Below, piece after piece: positions 1 to 10,268 of a DNA stretch of 64,000 nt. Each line of letters starts with the position of its first letter. Position 1 is the stretch's first letter. Origin of the DNA: Colletes latitarsis (lineage: Eukaryota > Arthropoda > Insecta > Hymenoptera > Colletidae); NCBI RefSeq assembly GCF_051014445.1, contig NC_135134.1, positions 31,065,672-31,129,671 of the forward strand, read 5' to 3'. A program made the position numbers and the translations under genes. Below the pieces are notes generated by a model that made no database searches, was not told where the DNA came from, and saw nothing but the letters and a program-made list of their open reading frames with translations.

Positions 1-1324
1 ATACGAAAATACAGACGAAAATCAAGAATACCAATTTGTTGATAGAGGCTACGTTAAAAAGTTATTAACAATTAAACTAAAAAATTTCAAATCGTTCTGG
101 AAAAATTGTTATCGGTTGCGGGGGTCAATTACAATCATTTTTGGTGAATACACATACCTCCGAAATCTTACCCACTTTCGAGATAAAAATTCGAGAATGT
201 GTGAAATTTGTTCGATGGAAAAGAAAAATTTCAAATCGTTTTGGAAAAATTATCTTCGGTTGCGGGGGTTACTTACAACCATTTTGGGTGAATCGTCATA
301 TCCCCCTAATCATGCGCATTTTCGAGAAAGAAATTCAGTACGGGCGGAACTTTAAACGTTAACAACTTTTTAATAAAGCCTCCATTAACAAATTGGTATT
401 CTTGATTTTCGTCTTACTTTGGTCTCTAGAATCCCCTGGGAGAAATTGTAATGGGAGATTCTAGAGGTTAAAGTAGAACGAAAATCAAGAATACCAATTT
501 GTTGATGGAGTAATACGATACTAAACAAAGTTATTGACGTTTAAAGTTCCGCTCTTACTTTCGAATTTTTTTCTCGAAAATGCGCAGGATTTCGTATGTG
601 GTATGTCTATTCACCGAAAATAATTGTAATTGACCCCCGAAACCGAAAGTAATTTTTTCAGAACGATTTGAAATTTTCTTTTTCTTTCGTCGAAAAATTT
701 AGGCACTGCCTGTCGATTTTTCTTAAAAATTCCTTTCTGATTTTTATTCAGTTTGTAAAATAGTTGTTTAATAATACTCTTTGTGTAGGTACCCATGAGC
801 TCTACTCGCGAAAAAAAAACGTTTCATTGGAATATATTCACTATTCACTATATCAGTAGGAGTTGCGGGGGCTGTTTGAAAATTTGACCAGTTATATGGG
901 ATTTTTCTCACTTTACGGGGTCAAGGAACAACTTTTCCAACATCTCTACATATTCTCCATTAAAATATGCGTTGTGTTGCTGTTTGAAACATTAAAATCG
1001 TTCGATCCGGCTGTCGACCAAAAAAAAAAAATGCTTGTTACTGACCCCTGCAACGAAAACTAATTCTTCCAAGACGATTCGAAATTCTTTTTTACTTGAA
1101 TTTTTTTTGTCGAAACTGAGTAGGATTTCGGGGGTACGATTCTAACTGACCTCCGCGACCAACAATAATTTTTTCAGAACGATTTGAAATTTTTTTATTT
1201 AATGTTATTAATAACTACTTTTTAACGAAACCTCAGTCGAAAAATTGATATTCTTAATTTTCGTCTTATTTTGGCTTCTAGAATCTCCCATTAAAATTTT
1301 TCCCAGGTGTGGCCAAACACCCTG
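1..1324. mobile_element. MITE-1, copy in unit 1 (left end missing)
   Basis: Non-coding mariner-type MITE. In complete copies the left end CAGGGTGTTCGGCCA and the inverted right end ending ...AACACCCTG match over the first 48 bp with 3 differences, and similarity continues to roughly 110 bp. Both ends abut TA, the usual target duplication of Tc1/mariner elements. The interior has subrepeats spaced about 144 bp, recognisable by AAATCGTTCTGG in the left half and its reverse complement in the right half. A right-end-like sequence runs directly into a left-end-like sequence near 430-450, so the element looks like two fused MITEs. The missing left end is due only to the window edge. Confidence 0.88.
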
Positions 1325-1415
1325 TATATATTAAATCAATATTAATGAAATTACACCTTGACCGAATTCATTTCAATCCCCACACTAATACATATATTGT
1401 GTGTATGTACCATAA

Positions 1416-2605
1416 ATGGTCGAGAATGGAGTCACCTTTCCTATACTGGTATTATTAGATGGTCGCAGGTCCTGCATAAATTTCAATTTACATAATTTTT
1501 GTTTTGAGTAAACTCATTTTACTTTTTTGTATATTATTACCTAATGCAACTCATATTTTCCAGCCATGCGATGTAGGAATATTTAGACGATTAAAAGTTG
1601 CATGGCGAAGGGTAGTGCAGGAACATAGACAAAGTACGTAGGTAGACTAAACCCATTACGAAGGTGAATTTCGCACCAATATATCATACCATATATAAAT
1701 TCCATGAAGAAGGAAATGCTTTTAAAGCTTGTGGTGGCCTATGACCGTTTAACTCAAATACAATTTACTAGACAAAACGTATTTCAGAAAGAAGAAAATA
1801 AATTAGAATTCATGTCGCCAGATGAAACTGACATCAATGACAGCAATATAGGTAGTTTTACATAGCATTCAAGAGCATATTCCAGATGATCTGAGAGGGG
1901 AACAATTTTCTTTTCTATATAGAAAATATTAAAATACAATCGGGACACAACTAAGACACAACACAAGACACAACTCGCAGAGAGAAAGCACTGCTGATGT
2001 TCAACGCAGTGCAGTTCATAGTAACAGTAAAACCAATACCAGTGTAGAAGACTAATTTAACAACGTTTCGCTAGAAGAAACTAATATATGATATACTGAT
2101 CATTAATTAACTTTAATATTTCATGACAATGATGCTTTTACTTTTTTCTAATGGGAATTGTTTTGTTTCCGATGGTACTGAAATCAAACTACATTAATTC
2201 TACAACGTTACTTTACTTATTTTCTCGTAAAGACAAAGATTCTTCAGAATCTATTCTGGATAAACATTATCAACATTATCAAAAGATTGAAAAAACAACA
2301 AAGAAAAGAAAAGAAAAGAAAAGAAATATAGAAAGAGTGTGTGCAATCAAAGTTACATCAAAGACATGAAAATAGGCTCAGCTTGAAAAAATAGGAGCAA
2401 TTGATAACCAGGAAAAAGAAAAACAAAGAATGAAAGAAGAACGATTAGAAAAGAAAAAAACAAGCCGAGAAATTAAAAGAAGAAAAGCTATTGAAAAAAG
2501 AAAGAAAAACAGAAAAATGAAAAGGAAAAGGAGAAAGAAAAGCAAGACGAAGAGAAGGAGAAATGTAAAACTCAAACTAAAAATAAAAATAAAGTTAAGA
2601 ACGTG
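1416..2605 (+). pseudogene. Decayed pogo/Tigger-type (DDE_1) transposase, C-terminal part, unit 1
   Basis: Conceptual translation across frame breaks gives the typical order of the C-terminal half of insect pogo-like DDE_1 transposases. First comes MVENGVTFPILVLLDGRRSC (from 1416, holding the second catalytic Asp as LLDG, with the usual HxSH after it lost). Next is LPNATHIFQPCDVGIFRRLK, then a Trp-Arg-rich stretch, an NFAP block, and GNAFKACGGL followed by PFNSNTIY near 1715-1770, where TGA replaces a codon. SIQEHIPDDLRGEQF follows near 1870, and a long Lys/Glu-rich tail reaches the stop at about 2605. At least one frameshift (about 1530-1560) and several stops break it, so it cannot make a transposase. 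The N-terminal DNA-binding domain and first catalytic Asp are absent. The family assignment rests on motif recall. Confidence 0.82.
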
Positions 2606-3041
2606 AAAAGAAAATAATAAATAATATTATTGTGTTGTTTTTACAGGGTGAATGTAGTAACTGAACCAGGTGGTTATGACTATGCAACATTTTTATTAGC
2701 ATCTTTTTCAAACTCCACTTGGAACAACACTGTACGTATGTATGTATGGGATTATCAGGAACCGTGTTTGTTCGTTAATCGGCACACTCGTATTTATTTC
2801 GTTAAACACAGTCACACCTACTACGTACTTTTCTTCAATCTTTCTCTCTTCCGTGCTGTCTTTTCTCGCTTTCTGGGTTATTCACCCATCAGCTGTTCGG
2901 CCGTACGCTCGCCGCGTGTTGACGGCTTTTTCGGCGGTAACCGTCTTCGCTCGTGCAAGCTCGTGGACAGCGAACGATTCGCTGTTCGGCCAAAAATTCG
3001 TGCGCGATTTAATAATTTTCAACTGCACGGTTCCCTACATA
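2606..3041. other. Unrecognised spacer between pogo remnant and MITE-2, unit 1
   Basis: The first part follows a pyrimidine tract ending in TTTTTACAG, which resembles a splice acceptor. The second part (about 2880-3010) is more GC-rich than its surroundings and repeats the word GCTGTTCGGCC. Two overlapping open frames (2630-3088, 2742-3155) run on into the terminal repeat of MITE-2, so they are not credible genes. I recognise no element. Copies lie at 13527-13962, 50033-50468 and 60955-61390. Confidence 0.5.
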
Positions 3042-3718
3042 CAGGGTGTTCGGCCATCCATGGGAAAAATTTTAATGGGGGATTCTAGAGGTCAAAATAA
3101 GACGAAAATCAAGAATACCAATTTGTTGATGGAGGCACTGTTAAAAAGTTATTAATGTTTAAAGTTCCGCTCGTACTGAATTTTTTTCTCGAAAATGCGC
3201 AAGATTACGGGGGTATGTCTATACATAAAAAATGATTGTCACCGACCCTCGCAACTGAAAATAATTTTTCACAGAACGATTTGAAATCTTTCTTTTTCAT
3301 CGAAAAATATAGGCACCCGATTAGATTTTCGGTAAGGAATTTTTTTCTCGAAAGTGCGTAGGATTTCGGGGGTATGTGTAATGACCAAAAATGATTGTAA
3401 TTGACCCCTGTAACCGAAAATAATTTTTTTAGAACGATTTGAAAAATTTGTTTTTCGCCGAAAAATATCAACACATACTCGAATTTTTTTCTCGAAACTG
3501 AGTAGGATTTCGAATATATGTCTATTCACTAAAAATGCTTGTAATTGACCTCCGCAGCCGAAAATAATTTTTCTGGAACGACTTGAAATTTTTGAATCAA
3601 ATTGTTAATAACTTTTTAACGAAGCCTCCATCAACAAATTGGTATTCTTGATTTTCGTTTTAGTTTGGCCTCTAGAATATCCTATTAAAATGTTTCTCAG
3701 GGCTGGCCGAACACCCTC
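3042..3718. mobile_element. MITE-2, unit 1
   Basis: 677-bp non-coding element related to MITE-1. The left end CAGGGTGTTCGGCCA and the inverted right end match with one terminal mismatch (the right end reads ...ACCCTC), and the terminal inverted repeats stay similar for about 110 bp. It is flanked by TA at 3040-3041 and 3719-3720. The interior has three GAACGATTTGAAA-type subrepeats (about 3275, 3434, 3578; spacing about 144-159 bp), all in one orientation. Only 19 bp separate its end from the first satellite monomer. Confidence 0.88.
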
Positions 3719-3737
3719 TATACTACTATGTTTACTA

Positions 3738-6391
3738 GATCCTGGGTTTTTTCCGTGTTTGAATCACGTAGTAATGTGGTAATACACTGAAGCAGTCAAT
3801 TAAACCTGGTTTCGATCAATATTTCAGAGGATAACGCCGGTTAGGTCTGGGTTAGGTCTGGGAAATGCGCGCATCTGGCTCATGATTTTGCCTTCTTCGC
3901 ATACTTGTTGGCCAGATCCTGGGTATTTTCCGTGTTTGAATCACGTAGTAATGTGGTAACACACTGAAGCAGTCAATTAAACCTGGTTTCGATCAATATT
4001 TCAGAGGATAACGCCGGTTAGGTCTGGGTTAGGTCTGGGAAATGCGCGCATCTGGCTCATGATTTTGCCTTCTTCGCATACTTGTTGGCCAGATCCTGGG
4101 TATTTTCCGTGTTTGAATCACGTAGTAATGTGGTAACACACTGAAGCAGTCAATTAAACCTGGTTTCGATCAATATTTCAGAGGATAACACCGGTTAGGT
4201 CTGGCTTAGGTCTGGGTTATGCCCGCATCTGGCTCATGATTTTGCCTTCTTCGCATACTTGTTGGCCAGATCCTGGGTTTTTTTCGTGTTTGAATCACGT
4301 AGTAATGTGGTAATACACTGAAGCAGTCAATTAAACCTGGTTTCGATCAATATTTTAGAGGATAACACCGGTTAGGTCTGGGTTAGGTCTGGGTTATGCC
4401 CGCATCTGGCTCATGATTTTGCCTTCTTCGCATACTTGTTGGCCAGATCCTGGGGTTTTTTCGTGTTTGAATCACGTAGTAATGTGGTAACACACTGAAG
4501 CAGTTAATTAAACCTGGTTTCGATCAATATTTCAGAGGATAACACCGGTTAGGTCTGGGTTAGGTCTGGGTAATGCCCGCATCTGGCTCATGATTTTGCC
4601 GTCTTCGCATACTTGTTGGACAGATCGTGGGGTTTTTTCGTGTTTGAATCACGTAGTAATGTGGTGACACACTGAAGCAGTCAATTAAACCTGGTTTCGA
4701 TCAATATTTTAGAGGATAACGCCGGTTAGGTCTGGGTTAGGTCTGGGTTATGCCCGCATCTGGCTCATGATTTTGCCGTCTTCGCATACTTGTTGGCCAG
4801 ATCCTGGGGTTTTTTCGTGTTTGAATCACGTAGTAATGTGGTGACACACTGAAGCAGTCAATTAAACCTGGTTTCGATCAATATTTTAGAGGATAACGCC
4901 GGTTAGGTCTGTGTTAGGTCTGGGTTATGCCCGCATCTGGCTCATGATTTTGCCTTCATCGCATACTTGTTGGCCAGATCCTGGGTTTTTTCAGTGTTTG
5001 AATCACGTAGTAATGTGGTAACTCACTGAAGCAGTCAATTAAACCTGGTTTCGATCAATATTTCAGAGGATAACACCGGTTAGGTCTGGGTTAGGTCTGG
5101 GTTATGCCCGCATCTGGCTCATGATTATGCCTTCTTCGCATACTTGTTGGCCAGATCCTGGGTTTCTTCTGGTTTGAATCACGTAGTAATGTGGTACCAC
5201 ACAGTAACAGTCAATTAAACCTGGATTCGGTCAGTATTTTAGAGGATAACACCGGTTAGGTCTGGGTTAGGTCTGGGATGTGCGCGCATCCGGCTTATAC
5301 TTTCGCCTTTTTCGCATACTTGTTGGCCAGATCCTGGGTTTTTTTCGTGTTTGAATCACGTAGTAATGTGGTACCACACTGAAGCAGTCAATTAAACCTG
5401 GTTTCGATCAATATTTTAGAGGATAACACCGGTTAGGTCTGGGTTAGGTCTGGGTTATGCCCGCATCTGGCTCATGATTTTGCCTTCTTCGCATACTTGT
5501 TGGCCAGATCCTGGGTTTTTTTCGTGTTTGAATCACGTACTAATGTGGTAACACACTGAAGCAGTCAATTAAACCTGGTTTCGATCAATATTTTAGAGGA
5601 TAACACCGGTTAGGTCTGGGTTAGGTCTGGGTTATGCCCGCATCTGGCTCATGATTATGCCTTCTTCGCATACTTGTTGGCCAGATCCTGGGTTTTTTCC
5701 GTGTTTGAATCACGTAGTAATGTGGTCACACACTGAAGCAGTCAATTAAACCTGGTTTCGATCAATATTTCAGAGGATAACACCGGTTAGGTCTGGGTTA
5801 GGTCTGGGATGTGCGCGCATCTGGCTTATACTTTCGCCTTTTTCGCATACTTGTTGGCCAGATCCTGGGTTTTTTTCGTGTTTGAATCACGTAGTAATGT
5901 GGTACCACACTGAAGCAGTCAATTAAACCTGGTTTCGATCAATATTTTAGAGGATAACACCGGTTAGGTCTGGGTTAGGTCTGGGTTATGCCCGCATCTG
6001 GCTCATGATTTTGCCTTCTCCGCATACTTGTTGGCCAGATCCTGGGTTTTTTTCGTGTTTGAATCACGTACTAATGTGGTAACACACTGAAGCAGTCAAT
6101 TAAACCTGGTTTCGATCAATATTTTAGAGGATAACACCGGTTAGGTCTGGGTTAGGTCTGGGTTATGCCCGCATCTGGCTCATGATTTTGCCTTCATCGC
6201 ATACTTGTTGGCCAGATCCTGGGTTTTTTCCGTGTTTGAATCACGTAGTAATGTGGTAACACACTGAAGCAGTCAATTAAACCTGGTTTCGATCAATATT
6301 TTAGAGGATAACACCGGTTAGGTCTTGGTTAGGTCTGGGTTATACCAGCATCTGGCTCATGATTTTGCCTTCTTCGCATACGTGTTGGCCA
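3738..6391 (+). repeat. 177-bp satellite block, 15 monomers, unit 1
   Basis: Counting from the word GATCCTGGG, monomers start at 3738, 3915, 4092, 4269 and so on to 6215; every step is 177 bp except one of 176. Monomers carry GTGTTTGAATCACGTAG, CAATTAAACCTGG, then two head-to-tail copies of the 11-mer TTAGGTCTGGG, then GCATCTGGCT and CATACTTGTTGGCCA. A variant monomer (5154-5329) has CTGGTTTGAATC and ATTCGGTCAGT. The last monomer is slightly diverged and ends at GTGTTGGCCA. No gene is present. Confidence 0.98.
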
Positions 6392-6822
6392 CGTGTTGAC
6401 GATAAAACTGTAAGATAAAGGATGAATTAAGTTCCAAGTCCCTAAAATTTTCCAAATCATAGATTTAAAAATGATTTAGATATTTACATGATTTTAGTGT
6501 GGGTATTTATACAAGTATGTAAATCTCTATTTATGCATAACATGTTACCCCTAAATGGGCAAGTTAATGAATTATATACATGTTAATTGTATAATAATAA
6601 CCCTTTGTTCCTCATAAAAATTCACAACTGAATTGCTATCATTCTAAAAAAATCCATCCCAAAATATATTATCAAAACTAGTAATAAATTATTTGAACAA
6701 GGTGATAACAGATTTGAAATATTTAATAAAATTTAAATACCAGATATTGATAGTATTAATAAAATATAATATTAATACTATTTTGACACTGTTATTTGAT
6801 TTTAATATTAATTATAGATACT

Positions 6823-7092
6823 TTGATTATTGATTTATTAAAACATAAAGTTAATGAAGTCCCAGTAGATTATAAATATTTTAAAGAGCATGAATTAGCA
6901 TAGAATTTCATAAAAAATTTGATGAGTGATAGAAGTAACTTGAATAATCTGAATTTTGTAGCTTTTACTATATCTTTGGATATGGAATCACAGATTCATT
7001 TTATTAATAAAAATAGAGATAGTACTGATGATTTACTCAGACTCGTTAAAGTAAGTGGGCCAAGTGGGAAGAATATTAAGATAGATGGATAG
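6823..7092 (+). pseudogene. Coding-like remnant of unknown family, unit 1
   Basis: A 90-codon stretch from TTG at 6823 to TAG at 7090-7092, interrupted by one TAG at about 6901. It reads like real protein (VPVDYKYFKEHELA, stop, NFIKNLMSDRSNLNNLNFVA, SLDMESQIHFINKNRDSTDD). The internal TAG could be a mutated TGG. I do not recognise the family. Its 3' part overlaps the diverged direct repeat starting at 7048, so the true edge may be near there. Copies lie at 43326-43595 and 54250-54519. Confidence 0.35.
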
Positions 7093-7150
7093 ATATTGGT
7101 AAAAGTATACTTCTTGTCCTTATATAGGAAATCTTTAATATTACAAATAA
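7048..7150 (+). repeat. Diverged direct repeat D, left copy, unit 1
   Basis: AAAGTAAGTGGGCCAAGTGG and the following GAAGAATATT, then TATTGGTAAAA and a later AAATCTTTAATATT stretch, align with 10269-10385 in the same orientation with many substitutions. Other units: 43551-43653 and 54475-54577. Confidence 0.6.
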
Positions 7151-7268
7151 ACTCTTTCTGTAAAATCTTGAACTTATCATTATAATTTATAGAATTAAAG
7201 TCAACGCATCTAATAATGAAAGTGAACTGAAGTATTTTATAGACTTGTCAAGAACGTTTTTTGGTATA

Positions 7269-7388
7269 TTCCTAGCAAACGACCCGTTCAACGATCGGGA
7301 TGAGTTATACGTAATTCGATTCGTCTAATTCAGTATATTATTTCATTAGTATATGCATTTCATTATCTGCGGAAATTCGGTATTTTTA
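7269..7388 (+). repeat. Long inverted repeat, left arm, unit 1
   Basis: Starts TTCCTAGCAAACG and contains GATGAGTTATAC and CTAATTCAGTA. The reverse complement of 10026-10147 matches it over about 120 bp with an insertion of 3 bases and roughly one difference in six. The arms enclose the Merlin-type remnant and the copia-type fragment. They may be ends of an old DNA transposon; that is inference. Confidence 0.75.
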
Positions 7389-7991
7389 CAAAGTAACTAA
7401 GTATTTTAAATATATTCTGATAGGTTCACAGGTGGAAACAAGTGACTGTCGTTACCTGTGTTCAAAATGCCAGCTAGTAAAATGCTAATTTGTTAACAAT
7501 AACATTTGTTGAATGAAATTTCTGCTATTTCTGCAAATATCTCATTGAATAAATCACCATCTTTCTATTATATATACATTTACTAAATACATAATGGCTC
7601 AGGTATCCAATGAAGTTACTCTTATTGGAAATATAAAATATTGATAGTATTATATGTTAGAAAAAAGTGGTGTCTTCAATTTAATTCATGTAAGCATCAG
7701 TAATGAGATCTTGAAAATTGACGCTGTGATTAATTTTCAAATGGCCTCTGTGCCATTATTTCTACAACAAAATGTTGATTCATCAGTCTCTATCTACTCT
7801 ACCCTTCCACAATTGCTGCGCAGTATTTTTATTTAATGTTAGTTATATAATATATCACGACATTGCTCATAATTATACGTTAGCATATATGGTAATTTTA
7901 AAACAATATCTGTAACTGAGTTTGTTTTTAGAAAACCACGTTCTTTGCTTTTCAAATATCTTTATATAATGCAATGGCTTTTAAAAACTAA
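7389..7991. other. AT-rich stretch before the Merlin-type remnant, unit 1
   Basis: Contains a 60-codon open frame from ATG 7654 to TAA 7836 (begins MLEKSGVFNLIHV) that resembles no family I know. Its position just upstream of the Merlin remnant allows it to be a worn upstream exon, but no motif supports this. Nothing else is recognised. Copies: 43892-44494 and 54816-55418. Confidence 0.4.
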
Positions 7992-8330
7992 GGGTATAAA
8001 CATCTCACCGTAAACCGTAAATAGTTTACATTTTAAAGATCCAGAAACAGGCGCTCATACGAATAAAACAGAAACTACGTGGAAGCATAGTAAACACTTT
8101 TTGCCTGAATATTGTCGGTTAGTATTTGCAGTTCCACACGTTTTTTAATATGTTTTTCTAACATATAATACAAAATAATAAATATTATATTTTCTATTTT
8201 CAGCAAAAAAGATAATTTCATTGGGTACTTAAGCCATTACGTGTTTTATAAACCTTCCAAGCAAGGAAAGGATGATTTATTTAATCAGTTCTTAAAAGAA
8301 ATTTCAGAAATTTCATTTGATGATGATTGA
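7992..8330 (+). pseudogene. Merlin-type (ISXO2/IS1016-like) DDE transposase remnant with intron, unit 1
   Basis: The frame reads GYKHLTVN at 7992, a small frameshift (about 8015-8022, CGTAAAT duplicated), then VNSLHFKDPETGAHTNKTET, TWKHSKHFLPEY and a Cys codon. A GTTAGT donor at 8118 and a TTTTCAG acceptor ending at 8203 bound an 86-bp intron. Joining them restores an Arg codon across the junction and continues KDNFIGYLSHYVFYK, GKDDLFNQFLKEI and FDDD to TGA at 8328-8330. The TVN(H)SxxFxDPxTGAHTN block, the Trp of TW and the GYL block are hallmarks of the C-terminal catalytic region of Merlin and bacterial ISXO2-like transposases. The N-terminal part is absent or worn beyond recognition. Phase-correct splicing argues the intron was real before decay. 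Confidence 0.8.
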
Positions 8331-8633
8331 TTCTGTAAAAAATCAAAATATACCAGACTTAGATGATAATGAAATTTAATAATAAAAACAAGTTAAGCCA
8401 ACGTACTGCGTGCAATAGTAATTTACTATATATTGTAAACACTGTCAGCGGCGGGGAGACATTTTTTACTGTTGCTGCATGTACTGTCTACATACCTGGT
8501 TTTAATACTGTCCACCTGACCGACTCGTGGAAGTTCTATGCCTAAAAAAATGATTTTTATGCATCATACAAATTCTTCTACAAATTCCCATTTGACAATG
8601 TAGAATAGATCCAATTAGATAAATTATTTATAA
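8331..8633. other. Short spacer between Merlin and copia remnants, unit 1
   Basis: Includes a 60-codon frame (8363-8545) without recognisable homology. The 3' part of the copia fragment fades out in this stretch. Copies: 44834-45136 and 55758-56060. Confidence 0.4.
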
Positions 8634-9738
8634 TTTTTAAAATGAACATAGCAACGATTTAATGTTAATCATTACATTACCAATCTTTCCAGATATTAGT
8701 TTAAAACCATCACCAACTTTAATATCAACCGGGTTTTGTAGATTTTTGGATTCATAAAAGTACTCATCTGTGTTTATTATGTGATCTGAGCAACCACTAT
8801 CTAGTAGCCATTTAATATTTCTACTTCTTCTATTTTGCTACTTTTCATTACTTCAACCTTGAATGAATTGTAATTTCTACTGTCATCTAGACTCGAATTT
8901 CCAGCCACTTTTCTATCGTGTCTATTTTGTATATGTTTGAAAAGGTTGCCTTTTGTAATAATTATTAAAGTTTTCTGGGCAGTAACGTTGGATGTGCCCT
9001 GACTTATTACACTGACTTAACATACCGCTTCAGTAGTCGTTGCACTGCTATGCTGATTATCCTTTGAATTGAGATACTTGTTCTGATTGCGTTGTACGTG
9101 TCGAAACCTATGACCTCTAGGATTTTTAGTTAAATTTGAACTAAACGTGCGAGTGTAATTTCTGCTGTACTCAAAGTAGTAACTTTTACCGTTTCTCTTT
9201 TGATACTCTAACAGTAATTTAGATTTTACATACTCAACTGTTTTCTCCTTCGTTGGCAGTGCATCAATAATATCAACAATACGTGAGAAGTTAACGTTAA
9301 TAACAGATAATTCAATTTATCCTCTTCATTCACAGTCTCACCAGTATTTTTGAGCCTATTTATATGCGTTTCAAATTCGTTAAAGAAGTCACTTGGATTT
9401 TCACCTTCTTTCATTTTTAATTCTAACAATCTTCTTTTACACAATAGCTTTACTGCACTGTTTTTAACTAGATAAATTTCGTCAAGCTTTGCAATCATAT
9501 TTTTCGCAGTCGTTTCTGATATTATTAATTCTAACTGAGTGTTTGAAATACTGTTTACGATGTAACTTTTTGCTTTAATTTCCTTTTTTATTCCAATCTT
9601 CGACTCTTATTTCAGCCGGTCTTTCATCATGTAGAATAACCTCGTTACAGTCTTTCATTTCTAAAAATAAATTTAGCCTGAATTTCCAGTTCCATAAAAT
9701 ATTTGTAACATGAAATCGTCCTTTTTTTCACTTGCCAT
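8634..9738 (-). pseudogene. Ty1/copia-type gag-protease fragment, unit 1
   Basis: On the - strand a start (MASEKKDDFMLQIFYGTGNS from ATG at 9736-9738) runs into a stop, then continues in shifted frames with EMKDCNEVILHDE and TQLELIISETTAKN. An open part (9498 down to 9226) follows, with MIAKLDEIYLVK and NPSDFFNEFETHINRLKN, typical of copia gag (UBN2 family). A zinc-knuckle remnant follows (CNKSGHIQRYC, 9011-8979) whose first Cys is lost. Then comes the protease start KWLLDSGCSDHI, with catalytic Asp-Ser-Gly at about 8793-8801. Integrase, RT and RNase H are absent. Multiple stops and frameshifts make it non-functional. In the family gag forms the particle and the protease cleaves it. Confidence 0.88.
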
Positions 9739-9810
9739 GCTTCAAACTTAGGTTATCTTCCTTTCACAACTAAATTTCTTTTCTTTACTGTTAACGAACA
9801 AACCACGGAC

Positions 9811-9821
9811 CTCTGCTACCA
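9811..9821 (-). promoter_or_regulatory. Primer-binding site of the copia-type element, unit 1
   Basis: The - strand reads TGGTAGCAGAG, complementary to the 3' end (with CCA) of insect initiator tRNA-Met, the usual primer type of Ty1/copia elements. It follows directly on the ...TAACA end of the putative LTR and precedes the gag start by about 75 bp. Copies: 46314-46324 and 57238-57248. Confidence 0.8.
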
Positions 9822-10009
9822 TGTTAAAATACTGTTTATATTATTTATTATAATGAATCTTGTTACAAAACAAACACACTTATTTTCCATTGTGAAAAGA
9901 AAACTTAAAAACTAAAAGAACATTCCTCGACGTGTGCTTCTCTCACAAACACACACACACACTCCTAAACACTAAAGAAACTAACGAATTTTAAGTCATA
10001 TTTCTAACA
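9822..10009 (-). repeat. Putative 5' LTR of the copia-type element, unit 1
   Basis: The inner edge is fixed by the adjacent primer-binding site: the - strand LTR ends ...TTTTAACA. The outer edge is taken as the first TAACA on the + strand (10005-10009), giving 5-bp TGTTA/TAACA ends. Later TAACA words at 10015 and 10021 are alternatives. The - strand contains AATAAA near the inner end. No second LTR is visible, so the length of about 188 bp is tentative. Copies: 46325-46512 and 57249-57436. Confidence 0.55.
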
Positions 10010-10025
10010 ATAACAGTAACAGTTT

Positions 10026-10147
10026 ATAAAAAAATAACGAATTTCCACAGATGCATAGAAATGCATATCAATAATGTACTGAATTAGGCGAATCGAATAA
10101 TGTATAACTCACCCCGATCCGTGAACGGGCCTAGCGTTTGCTAGGAA
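10026..10147 (-). repeat. Long inverted repeat, right arm, unit 1
   Basis: Inverted partner of 7269-7388, ending CTAGGAA on the + strand. It begins only a few bases to some 16 bases beyond the outer edge of the copia-type LTR, depending on which TAACA ends that LTR. Confidence 0.75.
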
Positions 10148-10268
10148 TGTTCCATAACTTTTCAACAAAGTCTAAAATTTTTCCCAAGGGTTTTTGAATA
10201 CCTATACACTGTATAGATATCCTGTTTCCTTCAACCGAACGACACGTGTCCCTAAAAAATATATTTAT

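Larger units (their letters stand above)
6392..7268. other. AT-rich spacer after the satellite, unit 1
   Basis: Begins with CGTGTTGACGATAAAACTG directly after the last monomer. It contains a coding-like remnant (6823-7092, listed separately) and the left copy of a diverged direct repeat (7048-7150). The rest shows no recognisable gene, RNA or element. Equivalent stretches are 42895-43771 and 53819-54695. Confidence 0.6.

Noticed and set aside
2378..2575. Phe/Leu-rich frame on the - strand as a membrane protein
   Set aside because: It is the reverse strand of the purine-rich Lys/Glu tail of the pogo-type remnant; the hydrophobicity is a composition effect.
2630..3155. Two overlapping open frames of 152 and 137 codons as host genes
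   Set aside because: Both run into the terminal inverted repeat of MITE-2, overlap each other in different frames, and resemble no family I know.
3738..6391. Centromeric satellite with a CENP-B-like box
   Set aside because: The 177-bp length suits a centromeric satellite, but I found no convincing CENP-B box, and the TTAGG dimers make a subtelomeric origin at least as likely. Location cannot be decided from the sequence.
7654..7836. 60-codon frame as an upstream Merlin exon
   Set aside because: No Merlin N-terminal or catalytic motif is visible in it; only its position suggests a link.
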